DNA of 62,733 nucleotides from Chloroflexota bacterium (GTDB lineage: Bacteria; Chloroflexota; Anaerolineae; Aggregatilineales; Phototrophicaceae). Below the pieces are notes generated by a model that was given only the letters and a program-made list of their open reading frames with translations, was not told the DNA's origin and searched no databases. The position numbers were made by a program, and so were the translations under genes. Shown here in pieces: positions 20,653 through 28,632 of this stretch. How positions within the stretch are numbered: the first letter of the stretch is position 1; every line of letters starts with the position of its first letter. The stretch is from contig RFHA01000114.1 in NCBI GenBank assembly GCA_003696565.1, positions 1-62,733 of the forward strand. The letters run 5' to 3'.

Positions 20653-21817
20653 TCGAAAAAGGCAATCTCAGTCAAACATTTACGCACATATCATTGGGTG
20701 GGGAATGCGTGTGCCGCGTACCGTTCTAACCAATGAAGACTTAGCAGCTATCATTGAAACAACGGATGAATGGATTGAATCACGCACCGGCATTAAAGAA
20801 CGACGTATCGCTAATGACCGCGAAACAACCGCCCAACTTGGGCTTCGTGCTGCAAAAGATGCCCTAGCAATGACCGATGTATTGCCCAGTGATATTGACT
20901 TAATCATTGTAGCAACTAGTACCCCAGAGAATATCTTCCCCAGCACAGCTAGCATGATTCAACACTGGCTAGGGGCGTATAATGCCGGCGCATTCGACCT
21001 CAGCGCAGCGTGTTCTGGCTTTGTTTATGCTCTAGATATGGCTGCCCAGGCGATTCGTTCCGGCAGTATCGAAACAGCCTTGGTTATTGGTGCGGAAACC
21101 ATGAGCCGCGTCTTAAATTGGCAAGATCGTGGTACCTGCATTTTGTTTGGGGACGGTGCCGGGGCAGTTGTGTTACAAGCAAGAGATAACCCAGGCGGTT
21201 TGCTTTCTAGCGTGCTGCGCTCAGATGGCTCCGGGCATGATCTGCTTGGTATCCCTACGTTTAATAGTCCAGAGGTGCGCTCACCAAGCGGCATCTCAGA
21301 GCCACGCCTCCATAAAATGTATATGTCCGGCGGCGCAGTGATGAAATTTGCCACCCGTGTGATTGGTGCCAGTATCAAAGAAGCATGTCGGCTAGCCGGC
21401 ATCACATTAGACGACGTAAAATTAGTCATTCCGCATCAAGCAAATGAGCGTATCATCCAAGCTGCAGCCCGTAGCCTCGGGTTTGAAAATGATCGATTTA
21501 TGAGCAATCTGAAATACTATGGTAACACATCCGCAGCATCGATCCCTATTGCCTTATGCGAAGCCTTAGAACAAGGCAAGGTTAGTGCCGGGGATTATAT
21601 CGTTCTGGTTGGCTTTGGGGGGGGATTAACTTGGGCATCCACCGTCATTAAATGGGGCGTACCATACCCGGCAGATCGTTCCATCAACACCTTACAAGAG
21701 CGTCGCCGACAAGCAGAATATTTCTTAGTGAAACTCCGTGTTCGTATGAGCCGGTGGCTTCGGCGTTTATCCGATCTTATCCGTTTCCGTCGCAATCGAG
21801 ATGATTTTGATTGGTAA
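20642..21817 (+). CDS. fabH: 3-oxoacyl-ACP synthase III with basic C-terminal extension
   Basis: About 391 aa against the usual 310-330. The Cys-His-Asn triad is visible: Cys in LSAACSGFVYAL, His in VIPHQANERI, Asn in YGNTSAASIPIAL. FabH condenses acetyl- or branched acyl-CoA with malonyl-ACP to start fatty acid synthesis. The family normally ends near FGGGLTWASTVIKW. Here about 50 residues follow, very rich in Arg (RRRQAEYF, RMSRWLRRLSDLIRFRRNR), possibly an amphipathic membrane or partner contact. The start is the ATG inside fabF after GGTAGG. Confidence 0.93.
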   Translation: MARNRKRQSQSNIYAHIIGWGMRVPRTVLTNEDLAAIIETTDEWIESRTGIKERRIANDRETTAQLGLRAAKDALAMTDVLPSDIDLIIVATSTPENIFPSTASMIQHWLGAYNAGAFDLSAACSGFVYALDMAAQAIRSGSIETALVIGAETMSRVLNWQDRGTCILFGDGAGAVVLQARDNPGGLLSSVLRSDGSGHDLLGIPTFNSPEVRSPSGISEPRLHKMYMSGGAVMKFATRVIGASIKEACRLAGITLDDVKLVIPHQANERIIQAAARSLGFENDRFMSNLKYYGNTSAASIPIALCEALEQGKVSAGDYIVLVGFGGGLTWASTVIKWGVPYPADRSINTLQERRRQAEYFLVKLRVRMSRWLRRLSDLIRFRRNRDDFDW

Positions 21818-21889
21818 TCTTAATTCTTTAATTCTTTGTTAATGGTAAAATAATTATCAAAGTCCAATGATCATGTAAAGAGGCTTATT

Positions 21890-22279
21890 ATGGTAAAAAT
21901 TCTATATATCGAAGATAACCCGCAAAATATGCGCCTCATTCGTAAGATCGTGACCAGTGCGGGATATGAGATGATTGAAGCAATGGACGGCAAAAGCGGT
22001 TTAGCAGCCACCATGCGCGAAAATCCTGACCTGATTTTGATGGACATTAACTTGCCAGATATTGACGGAACAGAAGTCACCGCCCGGATCAAATCCGACC
22101 CACAAGTTGCCCATATTCCCATTATTGCCCTAACAGCTAATGCTATGATAGGTGATCGCGAAGCCTATTTAAGTGCCGGCTGTGACGGGTATCTTGCGAA
22201 ACCCGTCAGCCGAACTGAGTTATTAAACACATTAGCCCATTTTCTAGAAGCAAAATCGTTAGTCGCGGCGCGACACTAA
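21890..22279 (+). CDS. single-domain response regulator (CheY/DivK-like)
   Basis: 129 aa, one receiver domain only. The acidic pocket (YIEDN), the phospho-acceptor Asp at about residue 52 (LILMDINLP), the switch Thr (IIALTAN) and the Lys (GYLAKPV) are all present, so it should be phosphorylatable. There is no output domain and no kinase nearby. It resembles DivK-type relays. Its 3' end overlaps the convergent zinc peptidase gene by 21 bases. Confidence 0.88.
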   Translation: MVKILYIEDNPQNMRLIRKIVTSAGYEMIEAMDGKSGLAATMRENPDLILMDINLPDIDGTEVTARIKSDPQVAHIPIIALTANAMIGDREAYLSAGCDGYLAKPVSRTELLNTLAHFLEAKSLVAARH

Positions 22280-22945
22280 TGAGATATAGTAAATGAGTGT
22301 CAACAAAGATGAAATAAACGCCGCCACATAGGTTAGAGCCGCTGCTGTTAAAATTTGACGCGCCCCATTTCGATCCTCAGCAGTCACCATCAGTCCACTC
22401 TGCTCCAACAGCTTTAACCCTCTGCGGCTAGCATCAAATTCAACAGGAAGCGTCAATAGCATAAAGCCAACCACAATAGCAAAAAAGCCAATTCCTAACC
22501 AAGCTAAAGGCATAATGCTAAAAAGCAAACCAGCCAAAATTAATGCATAAGAAATCATCGGGCTAAATTGCATAGCTGGCACTAAAAAGCTCCGCATGGC
22601 AATAAAAGGTGATTTTTCCTCATATTGCTGCGCATGACCTAGCTCGTGTGCTACAATCGCCATCGCCGCCACGGATGGAACGGTTGCCACGCCTTGGGAC
22701 ATTCTCACCGTGTGGTTAGATGGATCATAATGGTCAGTCAGTTCACCAGCTGTGCCTTCAAAACGAACACCATGTAAACCAGATGTTTGCAAAATTCGTT
22801 GCCCTACTTGGGCACCTGTCAACCCACTACCATTACGAGTATTGCCCCATTTTTTGTAAGCAGATTGTACAAACATTTGTGCCCCAAGTGATAAAATCAG
22901 ACTGGGGATCATAACCAATAATAAATAGTTGGGATCAAAAAACAT
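22259..22945 (-). CDS. membrane zinc metallopeptidase (YugP-like)
   Basis: 228 aa, of the neutral zinc metallopeptidase family typified by YugP. An N-terminal membrane segment (YLLLVMIPSLILSLG) is followed by the zinc motif VAHELGHAQQYEE (HExxH). Two or three further membrane segments follow (ISYALILAGLLFSIMPLAWLG region and the C-terminus). A strong AGGAGG precedes the ATG. The substrate is not known for this family. Confidence 0.85.
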   Translation of the reverse strand: MFFDPNYLLLVMIPSLILSLGAQMFVQSAYKKWGNTRNGSGLTGAQVGQRILQTSGLHGVRFEGTAGELTDHYDPSNHTVRMSQGVATVPSVAAMAIVAHELGHAQQYEEKSPFIAMRSFLVPAMQFSPMISYALILAGLLFSIMPLAWLGIGFFAIVVGFMLLTLPVEFDASRRGLKLLEQSGLMVTAEDRNGARQILTAAALTYVAAFISSLLTLIYYISLVSRRD

Positions 22946-23040
22946 CGCAATACACCTCCTTGAGTGATGTTTTCCAATTAATGCTATTCATCATAGCCAA
23001 GTATCGTTAGAACCCCGCATGAAAATCGTAAAATAAATGA

Positions 23041-23850
23041 TTACGAAATAGGCGTTGGCGTTGGAATAGGACGGCTAATCCGAATCGTTACCTGGCACGA
23101 TGCCACAAGTTCAGTTGCCGTGTTAAACACCATCAATCGAAAATCGTATAACCCCTCTGGATAAGGACTTGGATCAAATTGCCCTAACGTGCCAAGCTCT
23201 TCTACTGGGACAATGCCTTCTCGTGTTGTGGAGAACTGATTTTGTCCTGCCGGGCTAATCTCAAATTTATAGACTGAAAAATCTTCGTAATAAGCAACGC
23301 CACGGACTGGTTCAACCTTAAAAACCACCATGCCATTTGCTGGAATTTGCAACTGAGCATAGGGCGTATCACATCCAATAACAGGCGGTGCTGATTCAAT
23401 CGTGCCGACAGGTGTCGGTGTTAAGGTTGGTGTGGCAAAAATTTGTGGCGCATTTTCATCCCCTAATTCAATACCACTGGCATCAATTGGAGGCGGCTGT
23501 AAAAATGCCGGCGGTGTGCTGGTAGCGAACTCACCTTCTTCTACATCAACATCCTCAATCGGCATCACAGCCATCGCCATTGTACGCCTTACCTCGCGGT
23601 CTTCACGCATTTGTGGGGCAACAACATTTTGGACACCAGCCACGAACAAGCCAAATTGTAACAAAACGACCATGATCGTGAACGCATTAGCACGTCGATA
23701 ACTGGCATAATCCCGTTCTAATTCAAAAACGGTTGCCCGATAATCTCGCTGTGCAGCCATCCATCGCCGCCAATAGATAAAAATGCCGACCCCGGTCAAA
23801 ATATATAACCCTGGGGCAAGTCGTTCAATCAGAAAAGCTATTGTCGTCAA
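23041..23850 (-). CDS. uncharacterised membrane-anchored protein
   Basis: 269 aa. I see two N-terminal membrane segments (about 8-27 and 56-76) around a short charged loop. A Thr/Pro-rich linker (FATPTLTPTPVG) follows, then a probably extracytoplasmic beta-rich domain with two cysteines (VIGCDTPYA and VASCQVTI) ending in PTPTPIS. It has no recognised catalytic motif. The TTG start overlaps the PNP stop (TTGA), so the two genes are coupled, but I see no functional link to purine salvage. Confidence 0.65.
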   Translation of the reverse strand: MTTIAFLIERLAPGLYILTGVGIFIYWRRWMAAQRDYRATVFELERDYASYRRANAFTIMVVLLQFGLFVAGVQNVVAPQMREDREVRRTMAMAVMPIEDVDVEEGEFATSTPPAFLQPPPIDASGIELGDENAPQIFATPTLTPTPVGTIESAPPVIGCDTPYAQLQIPANGMVVFKVEPVRGVAYYEDFSVYKFEISPAGQNQFSTTREGIVPVEELGTLGQFDPSPYPEGLYDFRLMVFNTATELVASCQVTIRISRPIPTPTPIS

Positions 23851-24674
23851 ATCTTCTGTAACACTCCACGAATAATTGTTTCCAACTTAGGAACAATCAC
23901 CTTGCCAGTTTCTAAGACTTCTTCGTGATTCGTCTCAAACTCCACATCTGGCGAATCAATGGCAACATTTGTAATACCCGAACATGCCATCACACGCATC
24001 CCAGCATGGCGAGCCACAACGACTTCATGCGCAGTAGACATACCCGCTGCATCTGCACCAAGTATCCGCAACATACGCACTTCAGCAGGTGTTTCAAATG
24101 TTGGACCTGCTAAGCATACATAAACCCCTTCTCGCAAAGTGATGTTATTTTCCCGTGCGACATCCCGCGCGATGGCACGCAATTCTCTATCATAAGATTG
24201 TACCATGCCAGGAAAACGCGGACCGATTTCATCATCATTAGGTCCACGCAATGGGCTAAACCCTGCCATACCAACAAAGTTAATGTGATCTTGTAACAAC
24301 ATCACATCGCCAGCAGAATAATTCACATTCAATCCACCAGCAGCGTTAGTCAAGATAAGTGTTCGCACCCCCAAGTAATACATAATGCGAATTGGGAATG
24401 TAACCTGTTTAAGATCATATCCTTCATAAAAGTGTGCTCGTCCTTGTTGAGCAACAACAATTTTCCCCTCCAATTCGCCGATGACCAGCTGCCCACTATG
24501 ACCTGCTACTGTTGATTGGGGCCACCCCGGAATTTTATCATATGCAATGGCAACACGGTTTTCCAGTGTATCTGCCAGCTTGCCCAACCCAGACCCAAGC
24601 ACTAAGCCGATTTCTGGTGTTTTATCCGTATATTGGCGGATGACATCAATCGCTTTCTTATAAATCTCTTGCAT
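23847..24674 (-). CDS. purine-nucleoside phosphorylase (trimeric type)
   Basis: 275 aa, the size of the low-molecular-mass trimeric PNP family. The phosphate-binding GSGLGKLAD, the His in TVAGHSGQL, the LTNAAGGLN loop, the purine-site Glu in GPTFETPAE and the Asn in GITNVAID are present. It cleaves inosine and guanosine to base plus ribose 1-phosphate. It overlaps the downstream membrane-protein gene. Confidence 0.93.
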   Translation of the reverse strand: MQEIYKKAIDVIRQYTDKTPEIGLVLGSGLGKLADTLENRVAIAYDKIPGWPQSTVAGHSGQLVIGELEGKIVVAQQGRAHFYEGYDLKQVTFPIRIMYYLGVRTLILTNAAGGLNVNYSAGDVMLLQDHINFVGMAGFSPLRGPNDDEIGPRFPGMVQSYDRELRAIARDVARENNITLREGVYVCLAGPTFETPAEVRMLRILGADAAGMSTAHEVVVARHAGMRVMACSGITNVAIDSPDVEFETNHEEVLETGKVIVPKLETIIRGVLQKI

Positions 24675-24782
24675 AATCGTTTACCCTTTCTTAAGTTCAT
24701 GTTATAAACTAGTCAAACCTACAAAAAGCTCAAAAAAACTATAGAATATGAGCTATAAAATACGTTGACTAAGGAGAATATT

Positions 24783-26033
24783 ATGCGCGGGCTAATCATT
24801 GCCTGTCTATTGTGCTTATTCACTCTGCCCATATTAGCACAAGAAACTGATGATGAAACTGTAATTGTAACGGATTTTTTTGGGAATGAGGTCACAATTT
24901 CTGATCGTTCTCGTATTATTAGCATCGGTGGCGCAGTCACAGAAGTGATTTATGAGCTTGGTTATGGCGATAACCTGGTTGCTGTCGATGAATCCAGTAT
25001 TTACCCACAAGCAGCAACCGAATTACCACAAGTTGGCTACTTGCGTTTTCTTTCTGCTGAGCCAATTTTATCCTACAATCCGACGTTAATTATCACGACA
25101 GAAGATGCCGGACCACCCGAGGCTTTAGAACAATTACGAGCTGTGGGTATTCCGGTTTTAGTTGTGCCAGCAGAAGACACCTTACAGGGTGCAGTCGATA
25201 AAATCCGTCCAATTGCCGCCGCACTTAATCGTGTCGAAGAAGGCGAGCAGCTCATCGCTCAAATGCAAGCCGATATTGAACAAGCACAGGCACTCACTGC
25301 CAATTTGGAGGAGCGTCCGCGTGTGTTATTTGTCTTTGCTGGTAGTTCTGTGGCACTTGGCGTACTAGGGCAAGAAACCGGTGCCAATGAAATGTTAAGA
25401 CTAGCCGGTGCCACCAATGTCATTGAAGATCAAACTGGGTATATTCCGCTTACTTCAGAGGCAATCGTCGCAGCAGCACCGGATATTATCGTCACCACAT
25501 CATTGAGTGTTGAGCGTGTTGGGGGCTATGAGCGTTTCTTGCAGTTACCTGGTATTGCCCTAACACCTGCCGCAGAAAACGGTCGTATTATCTATGAAGG
25601 GTTGGATGACCTTTATTTACTTGGTTTTACTCCGCGTCTAGGTGATGCTATTCTTGATCTAACTTACTTGCTTCATGAATCACTCCCCCGCCCTATTCCT
25701 GTTGTCATCCGGTTAAATACATCCTTGAATTTGTTTGAAGATGCCATTGATGCTAGTGAGTTAGAAGATATCCTTATGGATACCACCGGCTTATATACCG
25801 TTTTTGCTCCAAGCGATACTGCTCTGGCTGATTTCACAGGGGAGCTTGATCCGGTACGTTATGTGATAGAAGGTGCTTATTCAATTGATGAGCTTACACC
25901 TGGCACAACCCTGACTGCACTTGACGGTCATACCCTCACCATCACACAAGACTTGTTAGATGCGCTGGTTATCACTGATCTTGAAGCAGCTAATGGCATC
26001 ATTCACGTTGTTGATATGGTATTAAGTGAATGA
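24783..26033 (+). CDS. heme ABC transporter substrate-binding protein fused to a fasciclin (FAS1) domain
   Basis: About 416 aa from the ATG preceded by AAGGAG. A signal peptide (ending ILAQ) is followed by a class III substrate-binding fold of the HmuT/hemin type: RIISIGGAVTEVIYELG, VVAVDESS-like VAVDESSIYPQ and LGFTPRLGDA. A FAS1 domain spans residues about 295-416: TGLYTVFAPSDTALADF, LDGHTLTIT and NGIIHVVDMVL. FAS1 domains mediate adhesion in other proteins. I know the two families separately; their fusion is unusual. The gene begins a four-gene operon with the permease, the ATPase and an IsdG-like monooxygenase, which fits heme as ligand. Confidence 0.85.
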   Translation: MRGLIIACLLCLFTLPILAQETDDETVIVTDFFGNEVTISDRSRIISIGGAVTEVIYELGYGDNLVAVDESSIYPQAATELPQVGYLRFLSAEPILSYNPTLIITTEDAGPPEALEQLRAVGIPVLVVPAEDTLQGAVDKIRPIAAALNRVEEGEQLIAQMQADIEQAQALTANLEERPRVLFVFAGSSVALGVLGQETGANEMLRLAGATNVIEDQTGYIPLTSEAIVAAAPDIIVTTSLSVERVGGYERFLQLPGIALTPAAENGRIIYEGLDDLYLLGFTPRLGDAILDLTYLLHESLPRPIPVVIRLNTSLNLFEDAIDASELEDILMDTTGLYTVFAPSDTALADFTGELDPVRYVIEGAYSIDELTPGTTLTALDGHTLTITQDLLDALVITDLEAANGIIHVVDMVLSE

Positions 26034-27178
26034 GTTCAACAAGCCAAGTGCAAGTAAAAACAACAACTCAACGCATTCAAATTACCCCAGCCCGTCGTCG
26101 TGGACCGCTTGTGATGGCGGGTTTATGGGTCTTTCTTATCATTAGCACAATTGCCTCAATCGGTATTGGACAAGTTGAGATCGAACCTGATCAAATTATT
26201 ACTATCCTATTGGATGAAATTCATGTCGCATCACCTACTATCACCATTGGTGACTTTAACCTACCAGCAGATTACACAACTGTCCAAAAAGGCACTGTTA
26301 CCATCATCCGCTTGCCACGGGTGATCTTAGGCTTGATGGTTGGTGCAGCATTAGCCGCAGCAGGGACATTGATTCAGGGGATGTTTCGTAATCCATTAGC
26401 AGACCCCGGTTTAATTGGTATCTCTGGCGGGGCGGCATTCAGTGCTGCATTGATGATCGTACTAGGAAATACAGTTTTCAGTGGGTTAAGTGATTTGCTA
26501 AATCAGTTTGGCATTCGTCCGGTGCCAATTGCTGCGTTTTTAGGTGGCATTATCACAACGTTTCTTATCTATCGTTTGGCAACTGTTAACGGCAGAACCA
26601 GTGTTCCGACGATGTTATTAGCCGGTATCGCCATCAATTCACTAGCTGGAGCGGGCATCGGCTTATTAATCTCATTTGCGGACGATAACCAAGTACGTGA
26701 TATTACATTTTGGAATTTGGGTAGCTTGGTTGATGTCACATGGGAACGGGTAGAGACCACAGCCCCGTTCATCCTGATTTCAATATTACCGATGTTGTTC
26801 CTCTCACGTCAGTTAAATGCCTTGTTATTAGGTGAAACAGAAGCACAACACCTAGGTGTAAACGTTCAGCGCACCAAACAAGCTGTTGTACTGCTATCTG
26901 CCCTAGCGGTAGGGGCAAGTGTTTCCGCCGCCGGAATCATCGGATTTGTTGGACTGGTTGTGCCACATTTGGTGCGTTTAATGGTTGGTCCTGATCACCG
27001 CTATGTGATTCCTGGCTCACTATTACTTGGTGCCGGGCTGCTCGTCACAGCAGATTTAGCTGCCCGCAATCTTACCGGAGGAAGTGAGATTTTACTTGGT
27101 GTCGTCACTGCCTTAATCGGCGCACCTTTCTTCCTGTATTTACTTTTAAGAGACCGCCAACGAGGTGCCTTAATATGA
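26030..27178 (+). CDS. heme/iron-complex ABC transporter permease (FecCD family)
   Basis: 382 aa with about ten membrane segments. FecCD hallmarks are visible: RLPRVILGLMVGAALAAAG, QGMFRNPLADPGLIG, GRTSVPTMLLAG and SAAGIIGFVGLVVPH. The start ATG overlaps the stop of the binding-protein gene (ATGA), and the end overlaps the ATPase gene in the same way. It forms the inner-membrane channel of a heme or siderophore importer; the neighbours favour heme. Confidence 0.93.
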   Translation: MSSTSQVQVKTTTQRIQITPARRRGPLVMAGLWVFLIISTIASIGIGQVEIEPDQIITILLDEIHVASPTITIGDFNLPADYTTVQKGTVTIIRLPRVILGLMVGAALAAAGTLIQGMFRNPLADPGLIGISGGAAFSAALMIVLGNTVFSGLSDLLNQFGIRPVPIAAFLGGIITTFLIYRLATVNGRTSVPTMLLAGIAINSLAGAGIGLLISFADDNQVRDITFWNLGSLVDVTWERVETTAPFILISILPMLFLSRQLNALLLGETEAQHLGVNVQRTKQAVVLLSALAVGASVSAAGIIGFVGLVVPHLVRLMVGPDHRYVIPGSLLLGAGLLVTADLAARNLTGGSEILLGVVTALIGAPFFLYLLLRDRQRGALI

Positions 27179-27969
27179 GTATTGAAGCCAAAGACCTGAC
27201 CGTTAAAGTCAATCGCAATACCATTTTAGTTAACCAGGTCAGTTTAACAATTCACCCAGGGGAAATATTGGCAGTTGTTGGACCAAACGGTGCAGGCAAA
27301 TCCACCTTATTACGTGCAATCACAGGGGATATAAAAGTCGATTCTGGCAGTGTGTGGATGGATGGTCAACCATTAGAACAATGGAAACTCGGCGAGCGCG
27401 CTAAAGTGCGTGCGGTTTTGTCACAAACATCTGTGTTAAGCTTTGCTTTCACAGTGTTAGAAGTCGTGTTAATGGGGCGCGGACCACACCTTAACGGCAG
27501 CGCAGAAACCAAACGTGATTATGCTATCGCTTATGAAGCACTTGCTGCCGCAGAGGTTGAACACCTGGCAGAACGGTATTTCACCACGCTTTCCGGTGGG
27601 GAAAAACAACGGGTTCAACTAGCGCGCGTCTTAGCACAAATTTGGGAAACACCCCCTAATAATGGCAATCGTTATTTGTTTATGGATGAACCCACAAATA
27701 ACCTTGACCTCACTCATCAACACCGAGCTTTACAAATCGCACGACAGTTAGCAAACCAACAAGTTGGTGTTATGGTTATTTTGCATGATTTAAATCTTGC
27801 GGCACAATATGCAGATCGCATTATGATCATGCACCGTGGTGAGGAGGTTATCACTGGTAATCCCTGCCAAGTCCTGACACCGCAATATATCGAGCCAGTA
27901 TTTAATATTCCAATCATCGTCACACAACACCCAACGTTAAATCGTCCGTTGATTGTTTCTACAGCATAA
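27175..27969 (+). CDS. heme ABC transporter ATP-binding protein (HmuV-like)
   Basis: 264 aa. Walker A GPNGAGKST, Q-loop in VLSQTSV, signature LSGGEKQRV, Walker B YLFMDEPTNNLD and the H-loop His in VILHDLNLA are complete. The pattern matches HmuV/FecE-type ATPases that power heme and siderophore import. It is followed after 9 bases by the monooxygenase gene. Confidence 0.93.
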   Translation: MSIEAKDLTVKVNRNTILVNQVSLTIHPGEILAVVGPNGAGKSTLLRAITGDIKVDSGSVWMDGQPLEQWKLGERAKVRAVLSQTSVLSFAFTVLEVVLMGRGPHLNGSAETKRDYAIAYEALAAAEVEHLAERYFTTLSGGEKQRVQLARVLAQIWETPPNNGNRYLFMDEPTNNLDLTHQHRALQIARQLANQQVGVMVILHDLNLAAQYADRIMIMHRGEEVITGNPCQVLTPQYIEPVFNIPIIVTQHPTLNRPLIVSTA

Positions 27970-27978
27970 GGAGTAAAT

Positions 27979-28278
27979 ATGTTTGTTGTTTGTAACCGCA
28001 TTCCCGTCAACCCAGAACATGCACAAGCGTTTGAAGCAGCGTTTGCCCAACGCGCCGGTTTGGTCGATCAAATGCCGGGGTTTATCGCCTATCAATTGTT
28101 ACGCCCCACAACAGAAGGTGCGCCGTATGTGGTCATGACAACTTGGGAAAGCGCAGCACACTTCCACGCCTGGACACAATCTCCAGATTTTCAACAAGGT
28201 CATGCTCGTTCCGGCACACTACCTAAAGAGACGTTTCTGGGTCGCCCCGTGTTAGAAACCTTTGAAATCATCAGTTGA
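27979..28278 (+). CDS. ABM-fold monooxygenase, probable IsdG-like heme oxygenase
   Basis: 99 aa. The fold is the dimeric ferredoxin-like ABM type. Comparing with IsdG, the three residues needed for heme breakdown can be placed: Asn6 (VVCNRI), Trp56 (MTTWES) and His75 (FQQGHAR). The gene is last in the heme import operon, so releasing iron from imported heme is the obvious role. Generic quinone-type ABM monooxygenase is the alternative. The start follows AAGGAG. Confidence 0.8.
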   Translation: MFVVCNRIPVNPEHAQAFEAAFAQRAGLVDQMPGFIAYQLLRPTTEGAPYVVMTTWESAAHFHAWTQSPDFQQGHARSGTLPKETFLGRPVLETFEIIS

Positions 28279-28284
28279 AATCAT

Positions 28285-28302
28285 TTTGTAACAATTTACA
28301 AA
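28285..28302. promoter_or_regulatory. perfect palindrome TTTGTAA-N4-TTACAAA
   Basis: An 18-bp dyad with perfect 7-base arms lies just after the heme operon, in an AT-rich 114-base gap. A looser inverted repeat (AACCATTTG near 28302 against CAAAATGGTT near 28346) surrounds it. It may be an operator for the downstream channel operon; the protein that binds is unknown. Confidence 0.4.
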
Positions 28303-28392
28303 CCATTTGTGCGAAAAATAAATGAAATTTTCTAAATTTTTGCAACAAAATGGTTTACAATAGGGGCATGTGGATTGTTTAGCGAGGGTGTT

Positions 28393-28632
28393 ATGAGTGT
28401 CTCTACCACTGAAAAGATTGTCGCCCATTATGCTGAGGCATATCAAAAGTTATATAATCGTGCCCCCAAAGATCTGCGAATGATTGATAATGACTGGGTC
28501 ATCGTTAATGGTGCCCGGATGCGTGTGCGTGAATTAGAATATCTGACCGAGCAGTTGCACAAAGAATATAACCAGGGCAAAGAAGAAAAACGAAATGTTG
28601 TGTTGCGTCTATTGAAATGGTTTAAGGGTTAA
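28393..28632 (+). CDS. small uncharacterised protein next to K+ channel
   Basis: 79 aa from the ATG preceded by GAGGGTG; a TTG six codons earlier is possible. It has no signal peptide or membrane segment. It is highly charged, with a helical C-terminal half (ELEYLTEQLHKEYNQGKEEKRN) ending in a basic LLKWFKG. I do not recognise it. Its stop codon touches the TTG start of the channel gene, so the two are made together and it may be a channel accessory. Confidence 0.6.
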   Translation: MSVSTTEKIVAHYAEAYQKLYNRAPKDLRMIDNDWVIVNGARMRVRELEYLTEQLHKEYNQGKEEKRNVVLRLLKWFKG

